Source of the DNA: JBGAPI01 sp044221335
Lineage (GTDB): Bacteria > Pseudomonadota > Gammaproteobacteria > Xanthomonadales > Ahniellaceae
DNA: 64,000 nt
Assembly (NCBI GenBank): GCA_044221335.1
Contig: JBGAPI010000018.1
Location: forward strand, 30,368 to 94,367
Reading direction: 5' to 3'
The notes under the pieces were generated by a model. That model was not told the DNA's origin. It made no database searches and saw only the letters and a list, made by a program, of their open reading frames with translations. A program made the position numbers and the translations under genes. Shown piece by piece: positions 1-9,842 of this stretch (its first letter is position 1; each line of letters starts with the position of its first letter).

Positions 1-156
1 AAACCGGTCAGTTTCCGGAAAGATTCTCGTCACTCCGGGAAATGGAACGTCGCCGGGTGTGATTCTGAACATCCGGACCGGCCGATCAGGGGCCGACGTG
101 GGTCGACCCCCGGGCGGCGCTGGCAGGCGCCGCGCCGGTCCGCCAGCCCTGCCCTG

Positions 157-3100
157 TTACGCGCTGCGGCCGCCCCGCTGGAGGGCCGCGAGGGCCAGGC
201 CCAGCAGCAGCAGACCCATCAGGAGCTGCCCAAAGCGCCCCTGGGTCGGGATGGTGGCGCCGGTCTGGGTGACGAAGCAGGCCACCGGATAGGTGACCGA
301 CGACTCGTTGATGCCGTCGATGCCGCCGGTGTCGTTCGTGGTCAGGGTCAGCAGCTGCGCGATCTGGCCCGCCTGGGTGGCATTGCAGCTGACCGTCAGG
401 CTGAGGCTCCCGCCGGCAGCGACCGTCTGTGCGCCGCCGGGCGCGACCGACAGCAGCCCGCTGAGGCCGCCCGGGGTCACGGTCAGGGGCAACGTTCCCG
501 GATTGCTGACGACGACGTTCGCGGTTCCGGTCGTGCCGAACGGCGTGACGATCGTCACCGTGCTGCCGACCAGCGGCACCGACGCGAATTCCGGCGAGGC
601 GACATTGCACACCACGGTGTAGGTGTTGCTGCTCTCGTTGATGTTGTCGATGCCGGCGATGTCGTTGCTGGTGATGGTCAGCGTCTGGCTGAAGCTGCCG
701 CCCTGGGTCGCCGCGCAGCTGACGGTGTACGGCAGGCTGCCGCCCACCGCGATACCCTGCATCCCGGCCGGAAGGACCGACAGCTGGCCACTGAGGCCGG
801 TCGCGCTGGTGTTGAGCGGCGCCGTGCCGAGGTTGTTCACCGTGACGGTCGTGCTCGCCGGCGTGCCGATGCTGGTGTTGATCGTCAGCGTCGAGCCGGC
901 CGCCGGCGTCGACGCGTATTCGGGCGACAGTCCCGCCTGGCAGCTCAGCGGCCAGGTGTTGGTGGTCGGCGCAGCGCCGCCCCGGGTCTCGGTGCAGCTC
1001 AGCGTGCCGGTGGTCAGCGTCGCCGACGAGGTGCAGGTCAGGCCCAGGTTCTGCGGAGTCACCGTGTTGCCGACGAACACCAGCGGCTGGCCGGTCACCG
1101 CACCGAAGCTGCCGGTACCGACGACCCCGCCGATGCTGCAGTTGTCGACGCGGGTAGTGGCCGCCGCTCCGGCACCGGCGCCGCCCGACGGCGTGACCGC
1201 GATCGTGGCCGTGCCCGGGTCCCCGGCGTTGACGATGCCGGTGAAGTTGATCGTCATCATCGGACTCGGCGCGTAGGCGAGACTCGGCGGCACATCCTGC
1301 ACGGTGCAGGTCACCGGGAAGTTCACGCTGGTCTCGTCGACGCCGTCGATGTTGCCGCCGTCATTGGTCGCGAAATTGAGGGTCTGGCTGAAGGTGCCCG
1401 AGGTCGCGCTGTTGCAGCTCACGGTGAACACCCGCGACGCCATCGGCGCGATCGTCTGCACGCCGGCCGGCGCGACGCCGAGCACGCCGGAGAGGCCCGT
1501 CGCGTTCGCGGTCAGGTTGGCCGTGCCGAGGTTGGTCACCGTCACCGTGGTGGTTCCCGTGGTGCCGGCCGGGGTGGTGATGCTGAGCAGGCCCGGGGCC
1601 GGCGTCGAGGCGAACTCGGACGCGCTGCCGGCCGCGCAGCTGAGCGGCCAGGCGCGAGCGACCGGGGCGTTGGCGCCACGGGTCTCGGTGCAGGTCAGCG
1701 TCGCCGTCGTGACGCTGACCCCGGAGGTGCACGAGAGCGGGATCATCTGCTGGACGTTGGTGGACCCGACGAAGCTCAGGTTGACGCCCGCGACGCTGCC
1801 GAAGCTGGCCGGCCCGGAGATGGCGCCGATCGAGCAGCCGTTGACCGTGGTGGTCGCGGTGGCGCCGGCGCCGGCGCCGCCGGACGGCGTCACCGTGATC
1901 GACGCGGTGCCGGTGTCACCGGCATTGGTGATGCCGGCGAAGCCGATGGTCGAGCCCGGGGTCGGGTTGTAGGTGAGGTTCGGCGGCACGTTGCTCACCG
2001 TGCAGGTGTAGGTGTACTGCACGCTGGTCTCGTTGACGCCGTCCTGCGCATCGTTGGTGGTGAACGTCAGGGTGTCGGAGAACACGCCCGCCGTGCCGCT
2101 GTTGCAGGTCACGGTGAAGTTCTGCGAACCGCCCTGACCGATGCCCGCACCGGCGGTGCCCGGAGCGACGGTCAGCGTCGTGCCGCTGGTCATCGTCGCC
2201 GTGACCGTGAGGTTCGAGGTCGGGTCACCGACGTTGGAGACCGCGATCACGTCGGTGAGACTGGCGCCGACGATGCCGGACAGTGAGCGCGCGCCCGGAG
2301 CCGGCGCCGCACTGAATTCCGGCTGGCCCGGGTCGTCGTTGCTGATCGTGCCGAGGCCCTGGTTGTCCGCGATGGTCGCGTTGACCGGGCTGGTCAGGTT
2401 GACGAAGAAGGTTTCGTTCGGCTCGAAGGTGGTGTCGCCGTTGACCGTCACCGACACCGTCTGGCTGGTGACCGCCGGATTGAAGGTGACGGTCTGCCCG
2501 ACGATCGCGACGTAGTCGGAACCGGCGGTCGCCGTGCCGTTCGCCGTCGCCGCGCTGACGGTCACGGTCGACGCGCTCGGGTTCGACAGGCTGACGGTGA
2601 ACACGAACGCCGAGGTGCCGGCATTGCCTTCGACCTGGGTCACGTCGTTGATCGAGATCGTCGGCGTCGCGTCGTCGTTGGTGATCGTGCCGACGCCGAG
2701 GTTGTCGCTGATCGACGCGCCGCCGGTGGCGTTCGACAGGTTGACGTTGAAGGTCTCGTTCGGCTCGGTCTTGGTGTCGCCGTTGACGAGGACGGTGAAC
2801 GTCCGGGTGGCCACGCCGACACCGAAGCTGAGCGTGCTGCTCTGCGCCGCGTAATCGCTGTCCGCGGTGGTCGCGGTGCCGTCCGACGTCGCGGCGTCGA
2901 CCGTCTGGGTGCCACTGGTGTCGCCGGAGCGGGTCACGGTGAAATTGAACGACGTGGTGCCCGCGTTGCCTTCGTTCTGGGTCACGTCGTTGATCGAGAA
3001 CGCGGAATCGTCGTTGCTGATGGTGCCGACGCCGAGGTTGTCGGCGATCGTCGCGTTGCTCGCGCCGGAGAGATTGACGTTGAAGGTCTCGTTCGCCTCG

Positions 3101-5580
3101 ACCGTGGTGTCGCCGTTCACCACGACGGTGACGTTCTGGCTGGTCACGCCGGTGGTGAAGGTGAGCGTTCCCGAGGTCGCGACGTAGTCGCTGCCGGCGG
3201 TCGCGGTGCCGTTGGAGGTCGCGTAATTGACGGTGATGGTCGACGCGCTGGTGTTGGACAGCGTCACCGCGAACACGAAGTTCGAGGTAGCCGCGTTGCC
3301 TTCCGCCTGGGTGACGTCGGTGATCGAGATCGCGGGAGTCGTGTCGTCGTTGGTGATGGTGCCGACGCCCAGGTTGTCGACGATGACCGCTCCGGCACCG
3401 GTGGCGTTGGTCAGGTTGACGTTGAAGGTCTCGTTCGGCTCGAACTTGGTGTCGCCGTTGACGGTGACATTGAAGGTCTTGGTGGTCTGGCCGGGAGTGA
3501 AGCTGAAGGTCGTCGAGTTCGCGACGTAGTCGCCGTCGGCGACGGTCGCGGTGCCATCGGAGGTCGCAACGTCGATCCCGTTGGTGCCGGTGGTATCGCC
3601 GGAACGGGTCACGGTGAACGCGAAGGTCGTGGTGCCGCCGTTGGTTTCGATCTGGGTCACATCGTTGACGCTGAAGCTCGGCGCGAGGTCGTCGTTGGTG
3701 ATGGTGCCGACGCCCTGGTTGTCGGCGATCGTCGCGTTGCTCGGATTGCTGAGGTTGACGTTGAAGGTCTCGTTCGCCTCGACCGTGGTGTCGCCGTTGA
3801 CCAGGACGGTGATCGTCTGGGTCGTGTTGCCGGGCGTGAACGTCAGCGTGCCCGAGGTCGCGGTGTAGTCGCTGCCCGCGGTCGCGGTGTTGTTGGCCGT
3901 CGCATAGTCGACGGTGATGGTCTGGAAGCTGGGGTTGGACAGCGACACCGTGAACACGAAGTTCGAGGTGCCCGCGTTGCCCTCCGCCTGGGTGACGTCG
4001 TTGATCGAGATCGCCGGCGTGCCGTCGTCGTTGGTGATCGTGCCGAGCCCGAGGTTGTCGGAGATCGTCGCTCCGTTGGTGGCGTTCGACAGGTTGACGT
4101 TGAAGGTCTCGGTGTTCTCGAACTTGGTGTCGCCGTTGACCGTCACGTTGAAGGTCTTGGTGGTCTGGCCGGCGGTGAAGGTCAGCGTCGTCGAGCTGGC
4201 GACGTAGTCGCTGTCGGCGGTGGTCGCCGTGACGTCCGAGGTGGCGACGTCGACCGCCTGGGTCGTCGAGGTGCCGCCGGAGCGGGTGACGGTGAACGCG
4301 AACGTGCTGGTGCCTGCGTTGCCTTCGATCTGGGTCACGTCGTCGATCGCGAACGACGCCGGGACATCGTCATTGGTGATCGTGCCCACGCCCTGGTTGT
4401 CGGCGATCGTCGCGTTGCTCGGGTTGCTGAGGTTGACGTTGAAGGTCTCGTCCGGCTCGACCGTGCTATCGCCGTTCACGACGACCGTGATGTTCTGGCT
4501 GGTGACACCCGGCGAGAAGCTCAGCGTGCCCGAGGCCGCGGTGTAGTCGCTGCCGGCGGTCGCGGAGACGTCCGCGGTGGCGTAGTCGACCGTGATGGTC
4601 TGCGAGCTGGCGTTGGACAGCGTCACCGCGAACACGAAGTTGCTGGTGCCGGCATTGCCTTCGGCCTGGGTGACGTCGGCGATCGAGATCGTGGGCTGGG
4701 TGTCGTCGTTGGTGATGGTGCCGACGCCGAGGTTGTCGGAAATGGTGGCGCTGGCGCCGGTGGCGTTCGACAGGTTGACGTTGAAGGTCTCCGTCGGCTC
4801 GAACTTGGTGTCGCCGTTGACCGTGACCGCGAAGGTCTTGGAGGTCTGTCCGGCGGTGAACGACAGCGTCGTCGAATTGGCGACGTAGTCGCTGTCGGCG
4901 GTGGTGGCGGTCCCGTTGGAGGTCGCCACGTCGACCGTGTTGGAGCCGGTGGTGTTGCCGCCGCGGGTGACGGTGAACGTGAACGTCGATGTGCCCGAGT
5001 TGCCTTCGATCTGGGTGACGTCGTCGATGCTGAAGGTCGCGCCGGGGTTGGCCGGGCAGGACACCGTCCACGACGGGTTCAGGATCGGTCCGAGCTGCAC
5101 GCAGTTCAGCGTCGCCGTGATCGCCGAGGCGGTGGCGTTGCTGCAGGTCAGGTTCAACGTGCCGGTCAGCGGTGCGCTGGTCGACGAGGCGGCCGAGCAC
5201 GGATCGCTGCCCGGGTTGGTGCTGGTGCAGGTCAGCGTGGTCGTTCCGCCAGGCTGGGTCTGGTCGAACGTGAACATCGTCGAGGTCTGCACGGTGAAGT
5301 TGCCGGCGTTGGCGCCGGACAGCGTGCAGGAGCCGACGGAGCTGGTGCCCGCGCCGTTGGTCAACGCCGCGTTGGCGACCAGCGTCGCCGTACCGGAGCT
5401 GAAGTTGATGGTGCCGCCATTGGCCGGCGTGTAGGTCAAGGTCGGGACCGCGGTGACCGAATCCGGCTCACCGATGTTCGCCCGGATGCCCGGATCGCGC
5501 TGCGCGAACGCCATCGTCGACAGCGCCGCAAGCGCCAGACCCAGGACCACGTGCCGGACACGGCGTACGACTGTCAGCAT
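157..5580 (-). CDS. Secreted Calx-beta repeat protein with IPTL-CTERM-like tail
   Basis: About 1807 residues. The ATG at 5580 follows a GGGGAG ribosome site and opens a signal peptide (basic MLTVVRRVRH, hydrophobic core, AFA cleavage near residue 26); the open frame runs 27 codons further upstream but without those features. Residues about 181-1083 hold eight Calx-beta repeats of about 113 residues, each with DVTQxEGN near the start and VGTITNDD at the end. Calx-beta units are Ca2+-binding immunoglobulin-like folds. Residues about 1083-1770 hold Cys-containing Ig-like blocks (PSGGAGAG and CTETRG recur three times). The C-terminus IPTQGRFGQLLMGLLLLGLA followed by basic residues resembles the IPTL-CTERM sorting signal. 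It is probably a surface or secreted adhesin-like protein; its ligand is unknown. It is the last gene before the window edge, and 1-156 holds no gene. Confidence 0.85.
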   Translation of the reverse strand: MLTVVRRVRHVVLGLALAALSTMAFAQRDPGIRANIGEPDSVTAVPTLTYTPANGGTINFSSGTATLVANAALTNGAGTSSVGSCTLSGANAGNFTVQTSTMFTFDQTQPGGTTTLTCTSTNPGSDPCSAASSTSAPLTGTLNLTCSNATASAITATLNCVQLGPILNPSWTVSCPANPGATFSIDDVTQIEGNSGTSTFTFTVTRGGNTTGSNTVDVATSNGTATTADSDYVANSTTLSFTAGQTSKTFAVTVNGDTKFEPTETFNVNLSNATGASATISDNLGVGTITNDDTQPTISIADVTQAEGNAGTSNFVFAVTLSNASSQTITVDYATADVSATAGSDYTAASGTLSFSPGVTSQNITVVVNGDSTVEPDETFNVNLSNPSNATIADNQGVGTITNDDVPASFAIDDVTQIEGNAGTSTFAFTVTRSGGTSTTQAVDVATSDVTATTADSDYVASSTTLTFTAGQTTKTFNVTVNGDTKFENTETFNVNLSNATNGATISDNLGLGTITNDDGTPAISINDVTQAEGNAGTSNFVFTVSLSNPSFQTITVDYATANNTATAGSDYTATSGTLTFTPGNTTQTITVLVNGDTTVEANETFNVNLSNPSNATIADNQGVGTITNDDLAPSFSVNDVTQIETNGGTTTFAFTVTRSGDTTGTNGIDVATSDGTATVADGDYVANSTTFSFTPGQTTKTFNVTVNGDTKFEPNETFNVNLTNATGAGAVIVDNLGVGTITNDDTTPAISITDVTQAEGNAATSNFVFAVTLSNTSASTITVNYATSNGTATAGSDYVATSGTLTFTTGVTSQNVTVVVNGDTTVEANETFNVNLSGASNATIADNLGVGTISNDDSAFSINDVTQNEGNAGTTSFNFTVTRSGDTSGTQTVDAATSDGTATTADSDYAAQSSTLSFGVGVATRTFTVLVNGDTKTEPNETFNVNLSNATGGASISDNLGVGTITNDDATPTISINDVTQVEGNAGTSAFVFTVSLSNPSASTVTVSAATANGTATAGSDYVAIVGQTVTFNPAVTSQTVSVTVNGDTTFEPNETFFVNLTSPVNATIADNQGLGTISNDDPGQPEFSAAPAPGARSLSGIVGASLTDVIAVSNVGDPTSNLTVTATMTSGTTLTVAPGTAGAGIGQGGSQNFTVTCNSGTAGVFSDTLTFTTNDAQDGVNETSVQYTYTCTVSNVPPNLTYNPTPGSTIGFAGITNAGDTGTASITVTPSGGAGAGATATTTVNGCSIGAISGPASFGSVAGVNLSFVGSTNVQQMIPLSCTSGVSVTTATLTCTETRGANAPVARAWPLSCAAGSASEFASTPAPGLLSITTPAGTTGTTTVTVTNLGTANLTANATGLSGVLGVAPAGVQTIAPMASRVFTVSCNSATSGTFSQTLNFATNDGGNIDGVDETSVNFPVTCTVQDVPPSLAYAPSPMMTINFTGIVNAGDPGTATIAVTPSGGAGAGAAATTRVDNCSIGGVVGTGSFGAVTGQPLVFVGNTVTPQNLGLTCTSSATLTTGTLSCTETRGGAAPTTNTWPLSCQAGLSPEYASTPAAGSTLTINTSIGTPASTTVTVNNLGTAPLNTSATGLSGQLSVLPAGMQGIAVGGSLPYTVSCAATQGGSFSQTLTITSNDIAGIDNINESSNTYTVVCNVASPEFASVPLVGSTVTIVTPFGTTGTANVVVSNPGTLPLTVTPGGLSGLLSVAPGGAQTVAAGGSLSLTVSCNATQAGQIAQLLTLTTNDTGGIDGINESSVTYPVACFVTQTGATIPTQGRFGQLLMGLLLLGLALAALQRGGRSA

Positions 5581-5739
5581 GACTCTCCCCGAAAAGCAGC
5601 GCGGCAAGGCGGACGTGGGCACCCCGCGCGGGCGACACCGAATTCCCAAAAGGTAGCACACACCGCCCGGTACGAAGGTGTGGAAAACGTGTACGCAGGC
5701 CGCTTCCAGCGGGATGCCGCGACCCGACCCGGCGCTGGA

Positions 5740-6552
5740 TCAGCCTCCGGCGAGCGCCGTCAGCTCGGCGTCCGAAAAGCCCGCGATCCGGCGGGCCTCG
5801 CGATTGTGCGGGCCGCGCAAGGCTCCGGGCGCCGCCCGGCCGAGCAGGGCCAGGAAGGTCGGCAGGGGCTCGGAGCCGCGCGCCGCGCAACAATGTTTGA
5901 ACCAGCGGGTGCCGGCGGCGACGTGGCCGATCTCCTCGGCCAGGATCCGCTCGAGGATGGCCACCGTCGCCCGGTCGCCCGCCCCGGTGAGGCGCCGGAT
6001 CATTCCGGGCGTCACGTCGAGGCCACGCGCCTCCAGAACCCGCGGCACCAGCGCCATCCGCGCCAGCGCATCGTCGGCGGTCTGCACCGCCATCTCCCAC
6101 AGGCCGTTGTGCGCCGGGAAGTCGCCATAGGCGTGACCCAGTTCCGCCAGTCGACCGGACAGCCAGCCGAAGTGGCGTGCCTCGTCGACCGCGACGCCGA
6201 GCCAGTCGCGGTAGTAGTCGGCCGGGAAGTCGCGGAAGCGGTAGACCGCGTCCAGCGCCAGGTTGATCGCATTGAATTCGATGTGGGCGACCGCGTGCAC
6301 GAGGGCCGCCCTGCCCTCGGGCGTCGTCAGCTTGCGGTCGGCGAGTTCGCGCGGCTCGACGAGGGACGGCCGTTCCGGCCGGCCCGGGATCGGGATCGGT
6401 TGCGGCGCGATGTCGCGGGAACGGCCCGGCCGCAGGTCGACGCGACCCGTGGCGACCGCCTCGGCCAGACCCGCGACCAAGGCAAGCTTCCGCCCGACGT
6501 CGGCGGACATCAGCGCCTCGAACGCCCACTCACAAATATCGCCGACGATCAC
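5740..6552 (-). CDS. DUF455 family ferritin-like protein
   Basis: 270 residues from a GTG at 6552 preceded by a G-rich ribosome site (GGGGGGAC). The open frame extends to 6672 inside purF, but the shorter start gives the usual DUF455 length. Family blocks are clear: a PGRPERPSLV segment, AHIEFNAINLALDAVYRF, DEARHF and AEEIGHVAAGTRWF. Glu and His residues in these helices look like the carboxylate-bridged metal ligands of ferritin-like four-helix proteins. The enzymatic role is not established; some annotations link the family to tRNA hydroxylases. It lies 58 bp downstream of purF on the same strand and may be read with it. Confidence 0.85.
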   Translation of the reverse strand: MIVGDICEWAFEALMSADVGRKLALVAGLAEAVATGRVDLRPGRSRDIAPQPIPIPGRPERPSLVEPRELADRKLTTPEGRAALVHAVAHIEFNAINLALDAVYRFRDFPADYYRDWLGVAVDEARHFGWLSGRLAELGHAYGDFPAHNGLWEMAVQTADDALARMALVPRVLEARGLDVTPGMIRRLTGAGDRATVAILERILAEEIGHVAAGTRWFKHCCAARGSEPLPTFLALLGRAAPGALRGPHNREARRIAGFSDAELTALAGG

Positions 6553-6610
6553 CGCCGTCCCCCCGTCAGGACTCAGGTCGAACCGCTGTTTTCCCGACCC
6601 GGCCGAACAA

Positions 6611-8089
6611 TCAGGAGGCCTTGCGCCGCTCCGCCTTCGCCTGGTCGGACCGCAGCGCGGCGACGTCGGCAAGGTAGTCGCCGTCGATGCCGGTGACGTA
6701 TTCGCCGGAAAAGCAGGACGTGTCGAACTGCGACAGGTTTTCGTTGCCTTCGGCGACGGCGTCGATCAGGTCGGGCAGGTCCTGGTAGATCAGCCAGTCG
6801 CAGCCGAGCAGCTTTTCCACCTCGGCCTCGCTGCGGCCGTTGGCGACCAGTTCCGCGACCGCCGGCATGTCGATGCCGTAGACGTTCGGATAGCGCACCG
6901 GCGGTGCCGCCGAGGCGAAATAGACCTTGCGCGCGCCGGCTTCGCGCGCCATCTGGATGATCTGCTGCGAGGTGGTGCCTCGCACGATCGAGTCGTCGAC
7001 CAGCAGCACCACCTTGTTGCGGAACTCGAGCTCGATCGCGTTCAGCTTGCGCCGCACCGATTTCACCCGCTGTTCCTGCCCCGGCATGATGAAGGTGCGG
7101 CCAACGTAGCGGTTCTTCACGAAGCCTTCCCGGAACGGCACGCCGAGCGCATTGGCGAGGGGCATCGCCGCGGTGCGGCTGGTGTCGGGGATCGGGATCA
7201 CGGTGTCGATGTCGTGATCCGGACGCAGTCGCAGGATCTTGCGGGCCAGGCGCTCGCCCATCCGGAGCCGCGCCTTGTACACCGACACGTCCTCCATCAT
7301 CGAGTCCGGGCGCGCGAGGTAGACGTATTCGAAGATGCACGGCGTGTGCGCAGCCGGAGCCGCGCACTGGCGCGCGACCATCTCGCCGTCGACGCCGAGC
7401 ACCACACCCTCGCCGGGGGCGACGTCGCGCACCCGCTTGAAGCCGAGCACGTCGAGCGCGACGCTCTCGGAGGCGACCGCCCACTCGACGCCGGACGCGG
7501 TCTCGCGGCGGCCCAGCACCAGCGGGCGGATGCCGTGCGGATCGCGGAAGGCGACCACGCCGATGCCCAGCACCAGCGCCACCACCGCATAGCCGCCGAC
7601 GCAGCGCCGGTGCACGCCCTCGATCGCGCGGAACACGTGGTCCGGCGAGGGGCGCGCGGCGTCCTGAACGGCGAGCTCATGAGCGAGCACGTTCAGCAGC
7701 ACCTCGGAATCCGACTGGGTGTTGCAGTGGCGGCGGTCCTGCTCGAACACCTCGCGGCGCAGCCGTTCGGTGTTGGTGAGGTTGCCGTTGTGCGCCAGCG
7801 CCAGGCCGTAGGGCGAATTGACGTAGAAGGGCTGCGCCTCGGCGGAGCCTTCGGAGCCGGCGGTCGGATAGCGGCAGTGCCCGATGCCGATGCGGCCGGC
7901 GAGCTTGCGCATCTCGCCGTCGCCGAATACGTCGCGGACCAGTCCGTTGCCCTTGGCGAGACGCACCCGGGCACCGTCGATGGTGGCGATCCCGGCGGCG
8001 TCCTGGCCGCGGTGCTGCAACACGGTCAGCGCGTCGTAGAGCGCAGCGCCGACCTCCGATTGACCGACGATCCCGATGATTCCGCACAT
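6611..8089 (-). CDS. purF: Amidophosphoribosyltransferase
   Basis: 492 residues. Catalyses the first committed step of de novo purine synthesis, PRPP plus glutamine to phosphoribosylamine, in the cytosol. It begins MCGIIGIVG, so Cys2 becomes the N-terminal nucleophile of the glutaminase domain once Met is removed. Further family blocks are [11 protein letters not shown] and the PRPP-binding loop [18 protein letters not shown] near residue 365. Cys residues are sparse and there is no obvious propeptide, as in the E. coli type. It sits 10 bp after cvpA, the usual gammaproteobacterial cvpA-purF order, and ends the accD-folC-dedD-cvpA-purF block. Confidence 0.97.
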   Translation of the reverse strand: MCGIIGIVGQSEVGAALYDALTVLQHRGQDAAGIATIDGARVRLAKGNGLVRDVFGDGEMRKLAGRIGIGHCRYPTAGSEGSAEAQPFYVNSPYGLALAHNGNLTNTERLRREVFEQDRRHCNTQSDSEVLLNVLAHELAVQDAARPSPDHVFRAIEGVHRRCVGGYAVVALVLGIGVVAFRDPHGIRPLVLGRRETASGVEWAVASESVALDVLGFKRVRDVAPGEGVVLGVDGEMVARQCAAPAAHTPCIFEYVYLARPDSMMEDVSVYKARLRMGERLARKILRLRPDHDIDTVIPIPDTSRTAAMPLANALGVPFREGFVKNRYVGRTFIMPGQEQRVKSVRRKLNAIELEFRNKVVLLVDDSIVRGTTSQQIIQMAREAGARKVYFASAAPPVRYPNVYGIDMPAVAELVANGRSEAEVEKLLGCDWLIYQDLPDLIDAVAEGNENLSQFDTSCFSGEYVTGIDGDYLADVAALRSDQAKAERRKAS

Positions 8090-8099
8090 GGCTATCAGC

Positions 8100-8651
8100 T
8101 CAACTCTTCTGTGGCGGCGACTTGTCGGCGAGCGGATGCTCGTTCGCCGCGGCCTCCGCCGGATGGAAATTCAATTTGGCGCTCACCGATTCCGGCAGCA
8201 GCGCGGCGATCTGCAGCGACAGCGGCATGACCAGCGCGACGCCCTGCGACTCCTGCCACCAGCCGTCGCGTGGCAGCGGCGTGAAGCCCGCGAGCAGCAC
8301 GCCGAGGCTCACCACCAGAACGCCCCGGACCAGCCCGAAAAGCATCCCGAACATGCGGTCCGTGCCGCTGAGGCCGGTGCTCTCGACCGCCCGCCGGAGC
8401 AGCCAGATCACGATCGCGCCGACCACCATGCTGACGAAGAACACCAGCGTGTAGCCGACCGCGATCCGCGCCGAGGGCAGCTCGATCACCCGGGCGAACA
8501 TCTCGCCCACCTGCTGTCCCAGCAGATACGCCGCCAGCACCGCCACGAACCACACCACCAGCGACATCACCTCCACCACCAGCCCGCGCCATAGTCCGAT
8601 CAGGACCGACAGCAGCACGGCAGCGAGGATGACGGCGTCGGCCGAGTTCAC
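8100..8651 (-). CDS. cvpA: CvpA family membrane protein
   Basis: 183 residues. Four hydrophobic segments (about residues 5-25, 28-50, 62-85 and 100-120) and the family motif [17 protein letters not shown] identify CvpA, an inner-membrane protein first noted for colicin V export and later linked to envelope stress and bile tolerance. The biochemical function is unknown. The C-terminal 40 residues are polar. It lies between the SPOR protein and purF, the conserved location; the 10-bp gaps suggest co-transcription. Confidence 0.92.
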   Translation of the reverse strand: MNSADAVILAAVLLSVLIGLWRGLVVEVMSLVVWFVAVLAAYLLGQQVGEMFARVIELPSARIAVGYTLVFFVSMVVGAIVIWLLRRAVESTGLSGTDRMFGMLFGLVRGVLVVSLGVLLAGFTPLPRDGWWQESQGVALVMPLSLQIAALLPESVSAKLNFHPAEAAANEHPLADKSPPQKS

Positions 8652-8661
8652 GAACCGCGGT

Positions 8662-9750
8662 TCACGGATGCGAGACGACGATCGCGTCGCCGCCGAACTT
8701 CGCCTTCAGCGCGTCGCGCAGCTTGTCGGCGTTCGCGCGGACCGCTTCCGGTCCGACCCGCACGCGGTACAGGGTGGCCTTCTCGGTCTTCACCGGGTCG
8801 ATGAAGCTGGCGAAGCCGGCATTGCGCAGCTGGTCGCGCTTGAGATTCGCCTCGGCCTCGGTGGCGAAGGCGCCGACCTGGACCGCCCAGCCGCTGACCC
8901 GCGGCGCGGGCGTCGCCGCCGCCGTCGCCGGCGGAGCCGCCGGCGTGCCCGCGGCGGCGGGCGACGCGGCAGCCGGCTTGGCCGACGCCACCGCCGGACG
9001 CGCCGGGCTGTCGTCGACCTCGACGATCGTGCCGGGCGCGTCGGCGCGCGCCGCCTTGCCCTTCAGTCGCGCGGCCTCGGCCTCGGAGCGATCGACGTAG
9101 GGGCCCGAGCGCACCCGGAAGCGCGGCTCGCCGTTCACGTCGACGTTGTCGGAATAGGCCTTCAGACCCGCCTTGACCAGGCTGGCGACCAGCGCGTCGA
9201 CGTTTTCCTTCTTGGCATAGGTGCCGAAACTGACGACGTAGCGACCGCCGCCGGTCGGAGGAGGATTGATCGGCGCCGGCGGCGCCGCGCCGGTCGCGGT
9301 GTTGGCCGCGGCGGCGGTCGCGGCGGCGGCGGCCGCGCCGGCGTCCTTCGACTGCTGGGCGGGCGACGCCGGAGCCGGACGCGCCGGGGTCGACGGGATC
9401 GTGCCACTGGCCGCCGGCCTGGCCGCATCGCCGGCGAGCGCGTCGGTCTTCGGCGGCGCGTGGGTGTCGACGACGGCCACTGGGGCATCGGTCCGTGCGG
9501 CCGTGGTTGGCATGCTGTTGTCGGGTGTCGCGGCCGGCTTGGCCGGAGCGGCGGCCGGAGCCGGCGCTGCACCGGGCGCGAGCGGCACCACGCGGGTCTC
9601 GAAGTTGCGTTCGGGGGCCTTCGGGATGGTGAGATCGACGGCCTGCTGCTCGGTCTTCGGCGCGCCGCCGATCATCATCGGCACGAAGATCACGGCCAAC
9701 ACCACCAGCACAACGGCACCAATCAGGCGCTGCTTCAGAGCGGGATCCAT
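8662..9750 (-). CDS. DedD-like SPOR-domain protein with two SPOR repeats
   Basis: About 362 residues from the ATG at 9750; an ATG two codons upstream (9756) is an alternative, but relatives begin MDxxLKQRL and the GACGAG site is better spaced for 9750. A single N-terminal membrane segment (LIGAVVLVVLAVIFVPMMIG) is followed by a long Ala/Pro linker and two SPOR domains, one starting GRYVVSFGTYAKKENVDAL and one at the C-terminus starting SGWAVQVGAFATEAEANLK. SPOR domains bind denuded peptidoglycan at the division septum. E. coli DedD has one SPOR domain, so the second copy is a variation. Located between folC and cvpA as in E. coli. Confidence 0.88.
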   Translation of the reverse strand: MDPALKQRLIGAVVLVVLAVIFVPMMIGGAPKTEQQAVDLTIPKAPERNFETRVVPLAPGAAPAPAAAPAKPAATPDNSMPTTAARTDAPVAVVDTHAPPKTDALAGDAARPAASGTIPSTPARPAPASPAQQSKDAGAAAAAATAAAANTATGAAPPAPINPPPTGGGRYVVSFGTYAKKENVDALVASLVKAGLKAYSDNVDVNGEPRFRVRSGPYVDRSEAEAARLKGKAARADAPGTIVEVDDSPARPAVASAKPAAASPAAAGTPAAPPATAAATPAPRVSGWAVQVGAFATEAEANLKRDQLRNAGFASFIDPVKTEKATLYRVRVGPEAVRANADKLRDALKAKFGGDAIVVSHP

Positions 9751-9842
9751 GCGCATCGACTCGTCGAGGGGACTCGCAAATTATAACGGTGGACGTGTTA
9801 ACCCGGGTCTAAACGGACGACACGCCCGCGCTTCGCCCGCCG

